Origin: Bdellovibrio sp. CG22_combo_CG10-13_8_21_14_all_39_27
GTDB taxonomy: Bacteria > Bdellovibrionota > Bacteriovoracia > Bacteriovoracales > Bacteriovoracaceae
Direction of reading: 5' to 3'
Assembly (NCBI GenBank): GCA_002786715.1
Contig: PCTW01000044.1
Location: 1 to 64,000, forward strand
Length of the DNA stretch: 64,000 nt
Part shown: positions 61,153 to 64,000 of the stretch, in pieces
Layout: each line of letters opens with the position of its first letter
Position numbering within the stretch: position 1 is the first letter of the stretch
Notes under the pieces: generated by a model
What the model saw: the letters and a program-made list of their open reading frames with translations, nothing else
What the model was told of the DNA's origin: nothing
Database searches by the model: none
Program-made: the position numbers and the translations under genes

Positions 61153-62202
61153 ATGATGAGCAGAATAACTAAACATTTTTTATTCATATCCTTGTTTTTG
61201 ATTAGTCCTCTTTTTGCTGAGGAAGTTAAATCAGACCAACTTTATCCTTCAGCTCTCGTCCATTTAGACCCTCTCTTCTCACACCACGTCCTAGTAGCTG
61301 AGAAATCAACACACACCATTCATGTTTTTAGAAATGATAGTTCTTACCCAAAACATATTATCTCTTTTCAAATGGCCACAGGTAAAAAGGCTGGAGACAA
61401 AATATTTCAAGGTGATTATAGAACTCCAGAAGGCGTCTATTTCTTGACCGATTTCATCAGCCATGAAGAGCTTTTAAAGCGCCAAGGTCAACAAGGTGAA
61501 ATCTACGGAGTTGGGGCTTTTGTTCTCGATTATCCAAATGCAATGGATCAATCTTCAGGAAAAACTGGGGGGGGAATTTGGATCCACTCAACTAATGACG
61601 AGACAAGAATTGAAAAAGGATTGGATTCGCGAGGATGTATCGTAACTGCGAATTCAGATCTCATCGAAATTTCAAAATTTATTGAGCTCAACAGAACAGC
61701 AGTAGTCGTCGTTCAAGAACTCACTTACCTTAAAAAAGATGCCTGGGAGCAGATGAGATCAGGTCTTACTGACAGTCTCAAATTATGGTTGGAAGCTTGG
61801 CAACAGGAAGATTTTGAAAAGTATATTAGTAGTTATCATAAAGATTTTAAAGATCCTATCCGCGGTAGTTTAAATTCATTTGGCCAATATAAAAGAGCAG
61901 TTTTCGCTGCGCCTGGAGCACCTCAGGTCGGTATCGATAATATATCAATCCTTTACTCTGGAAGATATGCAGTCGTTACTTTTGTACAAGATTATGTTTC
62001 TAACACCATCAAAGATAAGGGCCGCAAAACTCTGTACTTTAAGCGGGACGAGTTCTACAATTGGCGCATAGTCTCAGAACAATGGACCAAAACAGGTATC
62101 CCTGAGACTGATGAGCAGGTGGCCTTTCAACCGTCAATGCGATTTTTTAAGAGCAATGATCCGGTTCAAATTTTCAATGAGGCCAAGAAACTGCGCAATT
62201 AA
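61153..62202 (+). CDS. L,D-transpeptidase/carboxypeptidase (Csd6-like, YkuD domain)
   Basis: Exported peptidoglycan enzyme of 349 aa with signal RITKHFLFISLFLISPLFAEE. The YkuD motif is present: H145 (WIHSTND) and SRGC with C162. A C-terminal NTF2-like domain (residues about 215-325, WLEAWQQEDFEKYISSYHKD) follows. The same layout is found in Helicobacter Csd6, a carboxypeptidase that trims tetrapeptides and sets helical shape. A G8 run (61567-61574) lies just before the catalytic motif. First of three plus-strand genes ending in a bactofilin. Confidence 0.85.
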   Translation: MMSRITKHFLFISLFLISPLFAEEVKSDQLYPSALVHLDPLFSHHVLVAEKSTHTIHVFRNDSSYPKHIISFQMATGKKAGDKIFQGDYRTPEGVYFLTDFISHEELLKRQGQQGEIYGVGAFVLDYPNAMDQSSGKTGGGIWIHSTNDETRIEKGLDSRGCIVTANSDLIEISKFIELNRTAVVVVQELTYLKKDAWEQMRSGLTDSLKLWLEAWQQEDFEKYISSYHKDFKDPIRGSLNSFGQYKRAVFAAPGAPQVGIDNISILYSGRYAVVTFVQDYVSNTIKDKGRKTLYFKRDEFYNWRIVSEQWTKTGIPETDEQVAFQPSMRFFKSNDPVQIFNEAKKLRN

Positions 62203-62220
62203 TTCATAGGCAGTTAAGGC

Positions 62221-62964
62221 ATGAGTAAAATTTTAACAGAAAAGAAAAGTAAACTCTCCTTCATTATTTATGATGGGGTCAAAGCACCACGTTATTACGA
62301 AATTTCAAGACAAGCGTTTCGAACCCTTTTCTGGGGACTTCCTGGATTTTCAATCGTAAGTTTATTTATTGCCCTCGTATCTGTATTGGCCTACCAACAA
62401 CTCAGAACAAATATGAATCAAGTTGATCCAGAAGTAGTGAGCCAATTAAAAAAAGAGAATCTCGATCTCACTCAAGAAAAAGCATCAGCAGATGTCGTCT
62501 TAAAAGAACTTCAAGATAAACTCTCCCAAACAGCTGCTGTATCTGACAATACTCCGCTTTCGATTCTTCAGCTCTACTCAACTGTTCCCGGGGCTAATGA
62601 CCTAAGTCAAACCCCAGCATTGTCAATGGATGGATTCCAGACTGTTGTGGAGAATGGGCAAACTGTCGTTCGCTTTAATCTTGTCAACGTAACTAAGGAT
62701 TCAGCAAGAATCTCTGGTTTTATTTTTGTAGTTTTAAGAATTGATCAATCGCTTTATTTTTATCCTGAATCAAGCTTTAGTGAAGGAGATCTACAAGTTC
62801 TCTTTTCAAATGGTGAGATTTTTGCAACTTCACGCTTTAGACCCGTTGAAGCGAAATTCCCAGCGCCTACAAAGCCAACAACAGCACTTGTCAAAATCCT
62901 TATCTTTTCGAGAACAGGTGACTTGATGTTCAAACGAATTCAATCTTCAGAGATCAAACCATGA
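62221..62964 (+). CDS. Single-pass membrane protein, bactofilin partner candidate
   Basis: A 247-residue protein: a cytoplasmic N-terminus of about 38 residues (LSFIIYDGVKAPRYYEIS), a transmembrane helix (about 40-62), a short coiled coil (70-100), and a periplasmic beta-rich domain. I recognise no family. Its stop overlaps the bactofilin start by four bases (ATGA), a strong sign that it connects the bactofilin to the periplasm. Confidence 0.7.
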   Translation: MSKILTEKKSKLSFIIYDGVKAPRYYEISRQAFRTLFWGLPGFSIVSLFIALVSVLAYQQLRTNMNQVDPEVVSQLKKENLDLTQEKASADVVLKELQDKLSQTAAVSDNTPLSILQLYSTVPGANDLSQTPALSMDGFQTVVENGQTVVRFNLVNVTKDSARISGFIFVVLRIDQSLYFYPESSFSEGDLQVLFSNGEIFATSRFRPVEAKFPAPTKPTTALVKILIFSRTGDLMFKRIQSSEIKP

Positions 62965-63323
62965 TTAAAATGAACCAAGAAACAGAAGTTCTCGTACGCC
63001 AGGAATATAATCTCTTTGGACAAAAATCTAAAGCAACAGGAACCTTTCATTTCTTCAATACAACTCATCTCTCTGGAGACATTGAAGGTGAAATCACCAT
63101 GGACGCCGAGGCTCCATTAACGATTGAATCTAGTGCCTATATTAGAGGTTTAATTAAAGGTTCACGGATTGAAATTTTTGGAAAAATAGAAGGTTCTATA
63201 AACTGTTCAGAACTTTTGATTATTCATTCTTCGGCCATTGTTTCAGGTGAAATCATCGCCAAGAATCTCATCGTACGTCCAGGCGCTATCGTCAATATGG
63301 AATGCCAGACAGAAGCTCGCTAG
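62961..63323 (+). CDS. Bactofilin
   Basis: A 120-residue cytoskeletal protein. Central beta-helix repeats such as LSGDIEGEITMDAEAPLTIE, AYIRGLIKGSRIEIFGKIEG and SAIVSGEIIAKNLIVRPGA are typical of the bactofilin (CcmA/BacM) rungs. Bactofilins polymerise without nucleotides and position cell-wall enzymes. An ATG start overlaps the upstream stop. Last gene of the L,D-transpeptidase operon; it converges with the M16 peptidase gene. Confidence 0.92.
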   Translation: MIKMNQETEVLVRQEYNLFGQKSKATGTFHFFNTTHLSGDIEGEITMDAEAPLTIESSAYIRGLIKGSRIEIFGKIEGSINCSELLIIHSSAIVSGEIIAKNLIVRPGAIVNMECQTEAR

Positions 63324-64000
63324 AGATAATCTTTGTAATTAAGAATAGTGACCTTTCCAAGTTTCTCTAATTCTTTTTTCAAACTTGCTTCACCTAAGAC
63401 GAGAATCGTTAAGTTATCCCATTCAAAAACTTGATTCGCGAGCTGTGATAAATCATCTAATTTATAACCTCTTATCTTGTCTGCGCTTTTATAGAGCTCA
63501 TCATACGAAAGTCCCAGATGATCTAAAAATAAAAGTTGAAAAAGGTAATGTTCAGATTGTTCAAATCTAAAGGGATATGAACCGGCCAATCCACTTTTCG
63601 CCAATTCAAATCTCTGCTGATCCACTTCTTTTAGGCTCAATTTTTGCAAAGAGTCTTTGACCACATTAATTAACTCCACCACTTTTTCAGCTCTTGTTGC
63701 GGTCGTAATAACTGCTCGCCCATAATCTCTTTGTGCTGCTGAAAAGGCACCCACTCCATAAACTAATCCCCTTTTGGTTCTTAATTCATCCATGAGAATT
63801 GAAGTAAAACCTCCGGCCAAAAATTCACCTAGTAAAGCGTGTCTTTCATCTCCCGGTATCAACTCATCTTTATTCAAAAAACGACCGATTCGGACTTGGG
63901 CCTGATTAGCCTTTTTCACAGGAACTAAAAAGATTGAAGGTCCTTTAGTTGTCTTTTGAGACTTATAATCAACATTACGAACAAATGTTGCTTTGCTACT
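63320..64000 (-). CDS. M16 (insulinase-family) peptidase, C-terminal part
   Basis: Partial: the frame continues past the window edge at 64000 (about 227 residues visible). The visible part matches the second, non-catalytic domain of M16 peptidases: VRIGRFL..., GGFTSILMDELRTKRGLVYGVGAF and FRFEQSEHYLFQLLF. The catalytic HxxEH half would lie outside. Such proteins are often periplasmic proteases or accessory subunits in Gram-negative bacteria. Overlaps the bactofilin stop by four bases. Confidence 0.85.
   Translation of the reverse strand, partial: SSKATFVRNVDYKSQKTTKGPSIFLVPVKKANQAQVRIGRFLNKDELIPGDERHALLGEFLAGGFTSILMDELRTKRGLVYGVGAFSAAQRDYGRAVITTATRAEKVVELINVVKDSLQKLSLKEVDQQRFELAKSGLAGSYPFRFEQSEHYLFQLLFLDHLGLSYDELYKSADKIRGYKLDDLSQLANQVFEWDNLTILVLGEASLKKELEKLGKVTILNYKDYL

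Noticed and set aside
1-64000. CRISPR arrays, insertion sequences, tRNA or rRNA genes
   Set aside because: No repeat-spacer pattern, transposase motifs or tRNA-like T-arm sequences were seen on either strand by eye.

Overview
The window is about 64 kb of AT-rich (roughly 37-38% GC by eye), densely packed bacterial chromosome. I see no tRNA, rRNA, insertion sequence, prophage or CRISPR. Features that point to a predatory Bdellovibrionota lineage (Bacteriovorax/Halobacteriovorax-like, an inference) are: many secreted hydrolases and lipoproteins with Ser/Phe-Ser-Cys lipoboxes, several degenerate c-di-GMP proteins, two polar amino-acid importers, an AglZ/FrzS-like receiver/coiled-coil protein, and a bactofilin with an L,D-transpeptidase. 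The base composition looks uniform, so nothing is obviously recently acquired.

Layout. 0.1-9.2 kb: short-chain dehydrogenase and acyltransferase, MATE exporter, an HD-GYP-like protein facing a histidine-less Hpt-like protein, an RlmI-type methyltransferase, a class V aminotransferase and an OmpR/histidine-kinase pair. 9.3-14.5 kb: a DnaQ-like exonuclease, then the first highlight, a three-gene module of a 991-residue MotB/OmpA-like protein with a giant coiled coil, a MotA/TolQ-like channel and a cyclic-nucleotide-binding protein. 14.5-26 kb: subtilisin, aldo-keto reductase (Tas), SGNH lipoprotein, ribosomal protein bS21, FabH, flavoprotein, secreted phospholipase-D-like protein, PilZ protein and AlkB-like oxygenase. 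26-28.7 kb: a run of small minus-strand genes (HPF-like, zinc-ribbon), then a non-coding stretch with a predicted structured RNA ending in a clear terminator.

28.7-42.5 kb: a second HD-GYP-like protein, NUDIX and pseudouridine synthase genes, a three-gene amino-acid ABC importer, a hybrid histidine kinase, and an Aap/Bzt-type general amino-acid importer. Its binding-protein gene is separated from the permease genes by two plus-strand genes (RND transporter, UbiA-like). 42.5-50.2 kb: small envelope proteins, glycosyltransferase and UDP-glucuronate decarboxylase-like gene, DMT transporter, TrmFO, glutamine-dependent NAD synthetase and a lysine-rich histone-H1-like protein.

50.2-57.1 kb: the second highlight, a secreted protein of about 2147 residues. 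It carries four divergent tandem modules, a Fic domain interrupted by a coiled coil, and a C-terminal domain with the R / STS / QxE signature of ADP-ribosyltransferases. A small secreted protein gene overlaps its start. 57.2-61 kb: a GGDEF diguanylate cyclase downstream of the receiver/acidic-linker/coiled-coil protein. 61-64 kb: a likely cell-shape operon (Csd6-like L,D-transpeptidase, single-pass membrane protein, bactofilin) and the 3' part of an M16 peptidase gene cut by the window edge.

Common threads are envelope remodelling, polarity or motility signalling through c-di-GMP or cNMP, nutrient import and export of toxins or hydrolases, which together fit a bacterium that attacks other cells. 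Functions are read from motifs only; no search was run.
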